A program made the translations under genes and the position numbers. DNA of 64,000 nucleotides from Holtermannia corniformis (taxonomy: Eukaryota > Basidiomycota > Tremellomycetes > Holtermanniales), in contig BCIJ01000038.1 in NCBI GenBank assembly GCA_001599935.1, positions 1-64,000 on the forward strand, given 5' to 3'. The notes beneath the pieces are model-generated. The model made no database searches. It worked only from the letters and a program-made list of their open reading frames with translations, and had not been told where the DNA came from. Below are positions 11,048-20,531 of this stretch, in pieces. Each line of letters begins with the position of its first letter. The stretch's first letter is position 1.

Positions 11048-12640
11048 CTACTCTTCGATAGTCGTGACGACGACGCGGACCGGGGGCGAGGGCCTTGCAT
11101 CCTGAATCTCCAGCGGGCTTCGGAACAGCTGCACGGCCGGCGGGAGGTGCGCGCCGTTCACCTCCGACTTGCGGCGGTCGTTGGCAAAAGGCAGCTCGTA
11201 CGCTTGGACCGGCACGCCCGAGGCCATGACGCGACGATCGACATTGAGGCGGTCGCCCATATCGTACCACTGCTGCGGGGAAGCGCTGTTTGCAATCTGC
11301 AGCTTGGTCGGCTTGTCGACCGGGTAGGGGTTGTACGGTGCCACGGGCGCAAAGTTGCTCGGCTTGGTCGGGAGCGACTCGTGGTACATGTTGCGAGGGA
11401 GCAGGATCTGTGTGTCAGTGGGTGTTGCGGTTGGAAAGACGTACGGCCACACTCTGCGCGGTCAGCTTGATCAAAGGCGTGGCAACGCACCATAGCCGCC
11501 GAGATGAGGATCCCAAACTCGCCAACGAGAAAGCAGAGGTCCGAGCCGACGGCCGAGGAATTGATCGGATGGGCTTCCGTCATGGCATCGACGGACAGGA
11601 TCAAGAATGACAAGGTGTACAGCCAACGAAAAATGGTCTGCTCGTTAGCGTGTTCCGAGTAAGGTGACTCACCCGCAGCGAGTTGAGAGAGCTGACGAGG
11701 CGCAGGCGACCAATCACCTCGTCATCGGCGCCCTCGCGGCACAGTGTTCGGATAAACGGTGGGAAGATAAAGCACAGCGCGAGCGAGGCAAAGGCAAGTC
11801 TGAAATGTCAGTGCGGTCGACGGCTTGGCATCACTCACAGCAACGAAAGGCAGCTCCCGACGAGAAAGATGTGAGCCTGCCGCGTCAGCCTGTCCCCGTG
11901 AATCGTCAACTCACCTGCAGACGGTCGATATTGTCCGTCTCCATCAAGCTCGCGCCGAGCAGCAGCGCAAACGACGAGCAGACGCAGCCGATCCAGCCGT
12001 AGAACCAGCGTGAGCGAAGCCAATTGTTGGTCGAGGCGGTGTTCTCGATCGACGTGATGAGATAGCCCTGCGATCGTCAGCGCGGACCGACTTGTCTGAC
12101 TCACCCAGTAGGCAAACTCCTCGCAGTGGGCGCCGAGGAGCAGCGTCCAAGCCGGCACGAACAACAGCCTGGCCACGCGCGACAGCTTGATGTGATCAGG
12201 CGCCCCTGAAGGGTCAGCAACCTCTCGCCCGCGCATCACTCACATAGCTGCCAAGGCTTGACAATGGTCGTGCCCGCAAGAAAGATGTAATACTGCTCGT
12301 CAGCTCGATCCTTTGGCTGCCGACTTACCTCTTCGTAAAGGATGATAGCTTCGAGCCAGGCCCAGCAGACAAACAGCGCGACGGCGGTCACGATCATGTA
12401 GCAGATCAGCGTCTTGAACCACTCGTGCTTGGTGAACACAAAGCATCTGCCGTCAGCCAAACCCAGCATGAGGGAACGCACCGCCAGCGGTCAAAGTGCC
12501 AGGTATGCCAGATGATAAAGAGCAAGCCCGAGGTACACACAATCGTGGCAAACGTCTGACCGGCGGGACTGAACAGTCAGTACACACTAGAACACGCCAG
12601 ACTCACGTCGGCATGGTGGGCGATCTGGAAGAACACTCCT
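11048..12640 (-). CDS. Multi-pass membrane protein, about seven TM segments, unknown
   Basis: Many short exons, each carrying one hydrophobic segment: TFATIVCTSGLLFIIWH, LICYMIVTAVALFVCWAWLE, RLLFVPAWTLLLGAHCEEFA, WFYGWIGCVCSSFALLLGAS, IFLVGSCLSLL with LAFASLALCFIFPPFI, LYTLSFLILSVDAM and LCFLVGEFGILISAAM. A roughly 130-residue soluble tail ends in VRVVVTTIEE. Topology suggests a seven-TM or similar protein. The tail has a Pro-rich motif (PTKPSNFAPVAPYNPYPVDK) but no domain I recognise. The first exon is unresolved: the segment VFFQIAHHAD at about 12610-12645 is in frame, but the start codon must lie further upstream, possibly overlapping the 3' end of the RING gene. It could be a GPCR-like or transporter-like orphan. 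Confidence 0.6.
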
Positions 12641-12760
12641 GGGCGGTCAGTATATCACGCTCCATCAGCGTCCTTTGCCTTCGGCCCGAGCTTGCGAGCA
12701 AAGGACCAAAGGCGTTGATCAAGATGCATGCGTCGTCAAAGGGACAGAGGTACAACGGCC

Positions 12761-14601
12761 TCAGAAAGGGCCCGGCCCAGACTGGTCGGCCTCGCGCCGT
12801 CGTCGTTGCCGGGGGGATCGTCGGGCGGGGCGCTCGCGCCGCATGAAGGCTAGGTAGCGTGCAAAGCCGGACGCGGTGGGTGGCTGGGAAGGCGTGAGCG
12901 GCGGCGAGTCGGTCGAAGGGTGGCTGGGTTCGGGAGGGTTGTTGAAATCTGCGGTCAGCAGCGCTCCGCAGCATGTAACCCACCTTTGCGACAGAGAGGA
13001 CAGCTCGAGGCTACTTGCAGCAGCCTGCATGTCAGCAACATCCAACAGCGAGCACTCACCATGGATCGATGCACGCTTGATGATACGCATGCGCCTTTTC
13101 ACACGGCAGCACACGCAGGTCGTCGCCCGTCTCAAATTCTAGCAGGCAGATCGGACATGTCTCTGCGTCCGCGTCGGCGGCCGTCTGCAGCTCGGCCTCG
13201 CTGCGGTATGAACCCGCATCGCCACGATCGCTCGTCGCCAGCGAGTGCATGGCGATCGACTCGCCCTCGCTTCGAGTCCGGGTATGCGTCGGGGCTGGGA
13301 GCTGCCGCATCGCCTCGAGATCGTCCGAGGTTGAGATTCGCTTGGTCGATGTCGGAGCGTGGCTTCCCGACTCGTCGTCTTCATACGTAGGATAAGCCAT
13401 CGGTTCGCGTTTGGCTTGCGCGGGCGCACTCTGCCCGCCACGCGCAAACTTGATCACAGGGAACGTGTCGAGGATGGCCTGTGCGATCCCGCCGGCGGTA
13501 CTCTGCGGGCCGTTGCCATCGCGCTCTCGCCGCGCGCCGTACCGCTCTGGGTGTCGAAGTGCTCGAACCGCACCGGTGATGATGACGATCAAGAACATTG
13601 CCGAGACGATGCCCGTGATGGCATACAAGACGATCATGGCCGTCGACTGGCCTTTGCCCTTGCCGCCGCCTGTGAGATCTTCAGGTGACGAGTTGGGTGT
13701 AGCTGAAGGGTTTGCAATCTGGCCTGTCGAGTTGCGCGCGGTGAGCGTGGCGGCAATGTACGAGCGGTTGGAGGGAGGGGTGCCGAGGAGGGACGAGTTG
13801 ACATCGGTCCCACTGCGACTGTCAGCCTAGCATGGGATTAGATACGCACGATATATTGAGCTTGGTCCCATTATACACTTTAAAGTCGTCCGTTGTTGCA
13901 TTCTGCAGTCTCGAATCGATGATGCTGCGCCGTCAGCAGGCGCGAGTGTGTGACGACTTACCGCGCGTTGCTCTGCGAGGTGGTCGCAAATACATCGAGC
14001 GGTTTCTCAAAGTCGTTGATGTACTCGGTGTTGAGCAGACACGACTCGGCGGTGGACGAGTAGAGTAGCTGGACGGGTCAGTCGAATGGTAACGGCGCGA
14101 GAACTCACCGCAGCAACGGCGCCGCGATCGCGAGCTAGAGTAAAGATGTCTGCGCCCGGTCAATCACCGTCTTCCAAGCCAGCACACTGACCCCACTCCT
14201 GACTAGCACCCGTCTCGTTCTGATCACAGCTTACAAACGCAATCCACGGCGTCGTCGTCGTCAGGTTGGCACCCATCGTCTCTTCTGTAAAGTGAATGAA
14301 CGCGCCCTTGTCGATGCCGCCGGTTGGGACGTCGGCTTCGAGCTGGTACGAACTGGGGATGTCAGCCAGTGATATGACTATACCCGACTGACACTCTTGC
14401 GCCGTAGACGCCTGGGAGCGCCCTGCCGCCGTTGCTCCAGATCATGTCGAGGCTCGAGCCATCGGTCAGGTTGAGCGCCGTCGTGTCGGTGACGGGCTGG
14501 GCAGGGATGTATGCTCGGGCGTTGTGGTTTGGCAGAGCACCGAGAAGCGAGAGGAAGGCGGGCAGGGTGAGAAGCCATGAGCGCGAGTTGCGAGTGTACA
14601 T
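12761..14601 (-). CDS. PA-TM-RING type E3 ubiquitin ligase
   Basis: The start gives a signal peptide ([20 protein letters not shown]). A lumenal region follows with a PA-like fold ([45 protein letters not shown]) and several N-glycosylation sequons. Then comes one TM segment ([20 protein letters not shown]), a cytosolic Arg/Ser-rich region, and a C-terminal RING-H2: [19 protein letters not shown], then [11 protein letters not shown], then CPLC after splicing. The third Cys to His spacing is three residues, within the RING range. A basic, Pro-rich tail ends at 12761. This layout matches the PA-TM-RING family (RNF13/GRAIL-like), membrane ligases of endosome, vacuole or Golgi that ubiquitinate membrane cargo. 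About eight short introns are needed to join the exons. Confidence 0.87.
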
Positions 14602-15223
14602 GTTGGCGGTGATGGGTCCGGCTGGAGGTGTAGAGGCCCGAGCTGGCACAAAGGAGAGTGCGGATGGGAGATGCTTGCGAGGAGAGATGCAGGCTGGCGT
14701 CTGGCGGTCCAAGCGAGTTGCGCAGTCACGCTGATCGTCTACCAGCACGGTCGAGCTGCGGACGACAGACTGTGCGAACCAACAAGGGGTCGTCTGCGGC
14801 GCTCTTGCGGTCCTTCTGAGCGGCTTTGACCCACTTGTGGATGTCAGCAGCCGTCCTCTAGCACCGATAGCTAGAACCAGCGAGCGGCCATAGGAATTGG
14901 GCGACGAGGATGAGGACAGTCGAGCACAGCAACGGCGGCTGCGGCAGCTCAACGTAGGCTTGTGAGGGGATAGCAACGAGGACGGCTTGTAGTCTTCCTT
15001 TGGAGATCGCAGCAGCCTTCGAAGCAGTATTAGAAGCTGCAAGATCTCTATGACTACAAGAGACAGCTCGAGATGCTGCATGAGATGCTATGGAAACGGC
15101 GAAGAACCGTCGACGGTTGATGGCCAAGCCTACAGTGGTGGTGCAGGCCCGCGCGACTCGAGCCAAACAAACCCGCCGTCGACTTGTTCATCATCTTGCA
15201 TCTACTCTACTCTACGTGCCAGC

Positions 15224-15935
15224 ATGTCGTACGGCCAGCCCTCATCCTCTCGAACGCCCCTCTCGCGCGAATCATACTACCCGGCGGCGTCGAGCGATCA
15301 CCTGTCGTTTCTCGAAGACTGTGTGACGGCGACGGAAGGCTGTGGGCAAAAGGTATGCCGAGCGACCGCTGCAGAGTACACTGACGTGCACAGATGTCAA
15401 CAGCGATCAGCAATCTGCAGCCTGGTGTGCGGGACATGCCGCGGCTGACGCGTATCCTCTCCAACCGGCATGCGAGTCGTCGGGGTTGCACGCCCACGCC
15501 AGCTCACGCCTTTAGCGATACCTCCTCCTCCCTCAGCCGGCTCTTGAAGAACACAAAGCGTCGCTCTCGGCCTCGCTCGCACCGCAGATTGACACGCTGA
15601 TCGATCGAGCCGAACGCGCGATCGAGCATGGACGCGGGCGCAAGACTCGGCTGGATGAAAGGGTCCTTGTCGTCTCTATTCTCACGTCGCAGTACTGACA
15701 CCCGGAGCAGCTCGAGATCCTCCGCTCGGCTCCGACTGCCAAGCCCAGAGCAGCCGAACGCACCCAACCCACTCTGGCCTCGGCACCGAGCACCATCCAC
15801 CAGCTCGACCCAACGACGCTGTCTGTCGCACAACGGCGCAAGGTAGCCATGCTCAAAGGTCGGCGGGAGCGTCTGGAGCGCGAGCGCGACGGTCTGACCG
15901 GCGGTTTGGGCACGGGCGTGGGTGTTGGTGCGTGA
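15224..15935 (+). CDS. SPC19: DASH complex subunit SPC19
   Basis: About 195 residues. The N-terminal exon reads MSYGQPSSSRTPLSRESYY, then LSFLEDCVTATEGCGQK. The next exon gives MSTAISNLQPGVRDMPRLTR and ILSNRH, a hallmark of Spc19, followed by RYLLLPQPALEEHKASL and a helical LIDRAERAIEHGRG region. The C-terminus is basic (VAQRRKVAMLKGRRERLERE). Spc19 is part of the DASH/Dam1 ring that couples kinetochores to microtubule plus ends, a fungal-specific complex. The intron at 15472-15515 has a GC donor (GCGAGT) and is required for the conserved frame across NRH-RYLLLP. No other reading keeps the Spc19 helix intact. Confidence 0.85.
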
Positions 15936-16123
15936 GAGCCTTGTATATAGGATGTATCGAATCATGAGACTCTATGACTTGCAGCTGCTCCGGCTCTAGC
16001 GAGACATAGCACATCCATGCGCACTGCCAGACCACTGGCAAATGCAAGATCCATCGAAAGCGAACTGTACAAGCACATACACGCTACACACCCAGCCACC
16101 GCGGCCATCCCGCGTCCCAAAGC

Positions 16124-18030
16124 CTAGGCGGCAACGTCCGACTTTCGCTTCTTCTTCTTCTCGGCCTTGTCGCTCTTGTCGCCCTTGTCCTTTTTCGACT
16201 TTTTCGGTGATGGCTCGGCAGTCTCGGCCGCGGCGAGCTGTGAGTGTGAGCGGTGCGTAAGCGCGTTGTGCAAAACCCACCTCGGCCTTCTTGGCCTTCT
16301 TGGCCTTCTTCTCAGCCTTCTCGCTCGTGTCCGCGTCCGCGGCCTCGCTCTTGCGCTTGCTCTTCTTCTCCTTCTTGGCCGGCTCGGCGACAGTGGCAAC
16401 CGACGCAATCTTGGCGAGCTCGGGGTCGAGAGGCGCCAGCTTGGCCTGCTTCTTGGCCGCCGCTTGATCCTTTTCAACCTGCTTGGCGGCGGCAGCAATG
16501 TCGACGTCGTCAAGGTCCTCCTCGTCCTCGTCGTCATCGAGGTCGGCAGCGATCGCCGCAATGGCTTTTTGGATCGCATCAGAGTTCTTGGACACGGCGG
16601 TGCCAGTCTTACGGGTCAGCCCAGACCGTGCAAGCTCGATCACTCACCTCGAAGAACGCTAGCCTCTCCTCAACCTGAGCCCGGAGCGCCTCTCCAAACT
16701 TGTTGGTCGGCACGTCTGTCCCGATCAGCCATGTCCAACTCTGGCACAGCACCCACCTGAAAAGCAGTCAATCCTGCACGCAATCGAACACTTGTTGGCG
16801 AGGAAGCGCGAGATCCGGCCCTTGTGCTTTTGCCCGGCACGGCCGATGAACGTAGAGTGGTAGATGAGACCGTACTTTGGCGTGTTGCCCTTGGTCTTGA
16901 GGGCGCGGAAGAGAGCCTTTTCAGCACCGAGGATCTGGACGGTCGACGCCGGGTACTTGGCCAGGTTGGTCAAGGAGCCACTGCGACGTGTCAGCGCACC
17001 CACAACCCCTACACCACTCACGCATGGCTGATCAAGCGCGCGGCAATCGTCTCGCCGATCAAGGCCGACAGGTTGGGTGCGACAGCCGTCATCTTCTCGA
17101 CGAGGTAGTTGCGCAGGTTCTTGCGGTACTCTGCGAGCTTGACGACGCGCTCGGCAAAGTTGCGAATGTTGAGCAGGTCGATCGCACCAATGTCCGAGCC
17201 CATTGAAGCGCGGGCAGCATCGAGCACGTTGAGCGCGCGCGTCGCGTCGTCGTCGAGGATCTCTTGCAAGTCCTCCAATGCATCCTCTGACAGCGTCGTC
17301 TTGTCGCCGATCCGCACGGCAACGCGAGCATACTGGTGGTTGTCTGGCACGAGCTTGACGAGCTCGGGAAAGTGCCAGCCGTACCACTCGCGCACACGCA
17401 TCGAAAACGTGTTGACGTCCTTGTCGAGCTGGTCCGAGAGCGAGATGGCCTGGATGATCATGTTGTCGGACCGGTTGACGTTGAACTGCTCGCGTTAGCA
17501 TCTGCACCGCCAACGAGAGCAGCACCTACCTTGACCTTGCCGCGCGAGTACGAGTGACCGAGACCGAGCTGAGCGGCCTTGACGTCGCCCTTTTCCAAGC
17601 CCTTGCCGATCATCTTGTCGGCGTGCTGACGGATACCACGGATGAGCTCGAGCGCGCGCTCTCCAGTGTCGCACGGGATGCCCGTCTCGCCCTGGATCGC
17701 ACCAGCCAGCCCGCGCTCGATGACACCGAGCAGGACGGCGCTCTGGCCTTTGGCCTTCTTGCCGCCGCTGGGCAGCACGAGGTCGAGCAGGCTCTTGAGG
17801 TGCGGGTTCAAGATCCCCTCTGACACGTCGTTGGCGTTCTCGAGCGCTTGAGCGGCCGAAGTGAACGGCAAGAAGCTGGCAAGCGTCACCATTTTCGAAA
17901 ACTGGTTGTAGTTTGCAATCGCCTCTTGCAGCGCCTGCGACTTGGCCGCGACCTCGTCTTGGTTGGCGACATTGTAGATACCGTACCCAGAGGCCGTCTC
18001 GAACAGGACGTGGGTGAGCGAGCCCGACAT
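16124..18030 (-). CDS. NOP56: Box C/D snoRNP core protein NOP56
   Basis: Start [20 protein letters not shown] matches the NOP56 N-terminal domain; [13 protein letters not shown] follows. The coiled coil and Nop domain read [74 protein letters not shown] and [20 protein letters not shown]. The tail is Lys/Glu/Ala-rich ([13 protein letters not shown], then [11 protein letters not shown]), as in fungal NOP56. NOP56 pairs with NOP58, fibrillarin and SNU13 to guide 2'-O-methylation of rRNA in the nucleolus. Length (about 520 aa) and all motifs are normal. Introns are 40-60 nt, too small to host a typical snoRNA. The [11 protein letters not shown] start and [11 protein letters not shown] favour NOP56 over NOP58. 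Confidence 0.96.
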
Positions 18031-18286
18031 TATGAATAAGGATGCTCTTGAACCTGCACAAGATGGTGAACACGGCGCTCAAGTCGAAATTCTCTGCAAC
18101 GGGAGCAAATCCACGTCGCGGAGATTTTATTGCGCTGCGGTGGAACTCGCCTGGTACGATTGTATGTGCAGGCTGTAGAAGTGAGAGTAGGAGTATTGTA
18201 GCGCTCGAAGTGAGGGGCTGCACGCCATGGCGAAGAAACCGTGTGATTGCATCAATCGACATCCACAAAAAGTCACAAAAAAACTA

Positions 18287-18378
18287 TACTAGATTTGGGT
18301 GTCGATCCCAAGACCTTATGCGAACTGGGCGATCAACACCTGTTAAGCATACGCGCTAACCAACTGCGCCAATCCAGC
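18287..18378 (-). tRNA. tRNA-Val (AAC) with an 18-nt intron
   Basis: The minus strand folds as a full cloverleaf: acceptor GCTGGAT/ATCTAGT with discriminator A, D-arm GCGC-loop-GCGC, anticodon stem TATGC/GCATA, and T-stem TTGGG/CCCAA. The anticodon loop reads TTAACA plus C, giving anticodon AAC. An 18-nt intron (18323-18340) lies at the canonical site after position 37. A run of seven T follows the 3' end as a Pol III terminator. The T-loop starts with A instead of T, a minor deviation. Confidence 0.88.
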
Positions 18379-18577
18379 CTTGACAGATTGCTCTCATTTT
18401 CGTACTATGTTCCATCGCAAGTTTCACCACGCCTCACCACGCTGTCTTGATGCTCGGCATCATCTTCGAGGACTCCTTTGACCCAGCCGAGCTGTGATAC
18501 AATGTCATTGAGATCAACAATCGGCAGTCCATATCATCGTCAAGCACAAAGAGCCTGGGAGGTAGCTCGGCCCACAC

Positions 18578-18946
18578 ATGTCACTTTGTTCTGCACGTAC
18601 CTACGACCCCTCGCCCCAGATCCAGCTCAACAAAGTCACGTACAACAAGCCCGGTTATACGGTCACGAACAAGGACGGCTCAACGTGCAGGCTTTTCCTG
18701 CAGCATCATGTGCTTGGCAGTGAGGGCGACGGGCCAGTCGCACTCTACTGCCTCACATCGCTAGTTCCGGACTCGAGGAACCCTGATGATTGGGATGAAA
18801 ATGGTGCGTTCGGTGCGACGATCAAATTGGAGGTCTGCTGTAGTGCTACCACTGCCAACGGCGACTGCACGGTCGATGCACAACACCGCGCGACGGCCGT
18901 GGAGGTCGATAGCGACGTGCTTTACTGGGACCCTGCCGATCCGTAG
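18578..18946 (+). CDS. Hypothetical 122-residue protein
   Basis: A single open frame starting MSLCSARTYDPSPQIQLNKV and ending VLYWDPADP. It contains acidic stretches (DSRNPDDWDENG) and a CC...C pattern (LEVCCSATTANGDC). No domain is recognised, and no TM segment is evident. The true 5' end may lie further upstream, because a possible short exon (MLGIIFEDSFDPAEL near 18450) could splice in. It sits between tRNA-Val and the TMLH gene and converges on the latter with 17 bp between stop codons. Confidence 0.45.
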   Translation: MSLCSARTYDPSPQIQLNKVTYNKPGYTVTNKDGSTCRLFLQHHVLGSEGDGPVALYCLTSLVPDSRNPDDWDENGAFGATIKLEVCCSATTANGDCTVDAQHRATAVEVDSDVLYWDPADP

Positions 18947-18963
18947 CCATGCAATGCATCTGC

Positions 18964-20531
18964 TCACCACCCTACACCCCACACTTCCTCCTGACTGCCT
19001 GGTGCGGGAGGTTTGGCTAGCCCGCGCGGGAAGCGCCGCTTGAGCACGGCGAGGCGCGACTTCCAGTCGTCGGCTGACACGTACGCGCCGGACATGCGAC
19101 GTTCGCCTGTAAACGCAGACCGGCCGTGCATCACGCGCCAGTTGTCGATCACTGCGAGTTAACACAGCCGGCTTGCGCGAGGACTCACCAACGACCGTGC
19201 CCGGAGAGAGCTGGACCCAGTACTCTGCATCTTGACTCCGGCCGAGCTCCTCCCACTGCCTCGCCGCCTCGTACCAACCCTTGACCTCTTCGGGTCTCCA
19301 TCCGACGCCAACGACGCCGCGGTCCTCATTGTTCCACCGGACCTGTACCAGCTCGCCGCGGCCATCGTGTCGCAAGACTGGCTGGCTCACAATCGGCCGC
19401 AGTAGCGTCCCATCCGTCCCCGAGGCGTGAGCGGACACGCGCAACCGTGACAGCAGCGAGTATGACGACGGGTGCAGAGCGGCCAGGATCGACGCCGTGT
19501 AGAACGCATCGACGAGCAAGGTCGATCCGCCAGATCCCGGTGGGCAAGGATGCGACAGCATGTGGAAGATCTGTAGCCCAGCCGGGTCGGTAAAGTACGT
19601 TGTATCAGTGTGTGCTGGCAATCCTTCGCTCGAGTAGGCCAAGTCGCCGTGAGACATGTTCGAGGTAAAGTCCCAGAAGCCGCCGTAGTGCGTCTCGCGA
19701 ATGTTGCCGATCCGCCGGATGAGTGCTTCGGTGTCTTCAGGTGTTGGCGGAACGCCAGACACAAAGCAAAAGCCGAATTCGTGCTGTTGGCGTCAGCAGA
19801 GATCACACGGTCACACGGACGCACCACTTTGGTCAGCCATCGGAACACGCCCCGCTCGGCCTGCTCTTCAGAGACTGACGGCGATGGCATCAGACTCTCA
19901 TAGGTGACCGTCGGCGGCGAAGCGGCAATCTTCGAGTTCCACAGGATGCGCCTGGCGGTCAGAAAGCTCGCAATCAGATGGCGACTCACTCGTCCTGACG
20001 CTGCAACCGCTGCTCGGCAGAGACCAGCGGCGGATCATACGATGCCCGCTTGAGAAAGGCGATCGGGTACACCGACTCGTGCGGCTCGGGCGTCGACCAC
20101 TTGATATGTACGCCGTCTGCTGCTGCCGATATCTCCAGCGCTTGCACATCCTCCGGAATCTTGACACGTCAGCAAGTCTCAAAAGGCCAATCACTCACAT
20201 CAAGCAGCGACTTGAGCCGTTGCTTGGTCTTTGGATGGAAGCAGTGTTCACAGCGGCAGTGATCGAGGAGGTACGTGTTGGCACTGTGGCCAGTATGAGT
20301 AGTGAGCGATGCATCGCAGTCTTACACGGACAACTTCGACCACCGCCCGTCGTGCCACCCGATGCTGACTTGGTGTTCATCGGCGGCAACAAGAGGTAGT
20401 GAGGTGACATTGCCATGCGGAATGGGTTCGATCTCGTCCGCGCCGAGGGATGGGCTCGGCGGAGGCAAGGCATGCGTCGACGAGTAGGCTCGTCTGCTTG
20501 GGCCGTATTTGGCCGTACGGCGCGTAGCCAT
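18964..20531 (-). CDS. Epsilon-N-trimethyllysine dioxygenase (TMLH), in frame with HSP78
   Basis: The first enzyme of carnitine synthesis: Fe(II)/2-oxoglutarate hydroxylation of trimethyllysine in mitochondria. The N-terminal domain reads IGWHDGRWSKLSV then NTYLLDHCRCEHCFHPKTK, the BBOX/TMLH zinc-site region. The catalytic part reads FGFCFVSGVPPTPEDTEALI, NIRETHYGGFWDFTS, LPAHTDTTYFTDPAGLQIFH (HxD iron ligands), LLVDAFYTASIL, VRWNNEDRGVV and DNWRVMHGRSAFTGERR (distal His and the Arg binding 2OG). It ends GSQEEVWGVGW. The start given, Met at 20531 (MATRRTAKYGPSRRAYSSTH), would provide a mitochondrial presequence of its own. However, the frame is open straight upstream into HSP78, so this may be the second half of one protein. 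TMLH rather than gamma-butyrobetaine hydroxylase is favoured by ETHYGGFWDFTS and NWRVMHGRSAFTG. Confidence 0.88.

Noticed and set aside
12603..12983. Minus-strand 126-codon frame considered as the start of the seven-TM protein
   Set aside because: It is out of frame with the conserved hydrophobic exon (IAHHADTFATIV) and overlaps the RING gene's last exon in another frame.
16167..16760. 197-codon plus-strand Leu-rich frame
   Set aside because: Antisense of the Lys/Glu/Ala-rich tail of NOP56, which reads as Leu/Ser/Ala in reverse.
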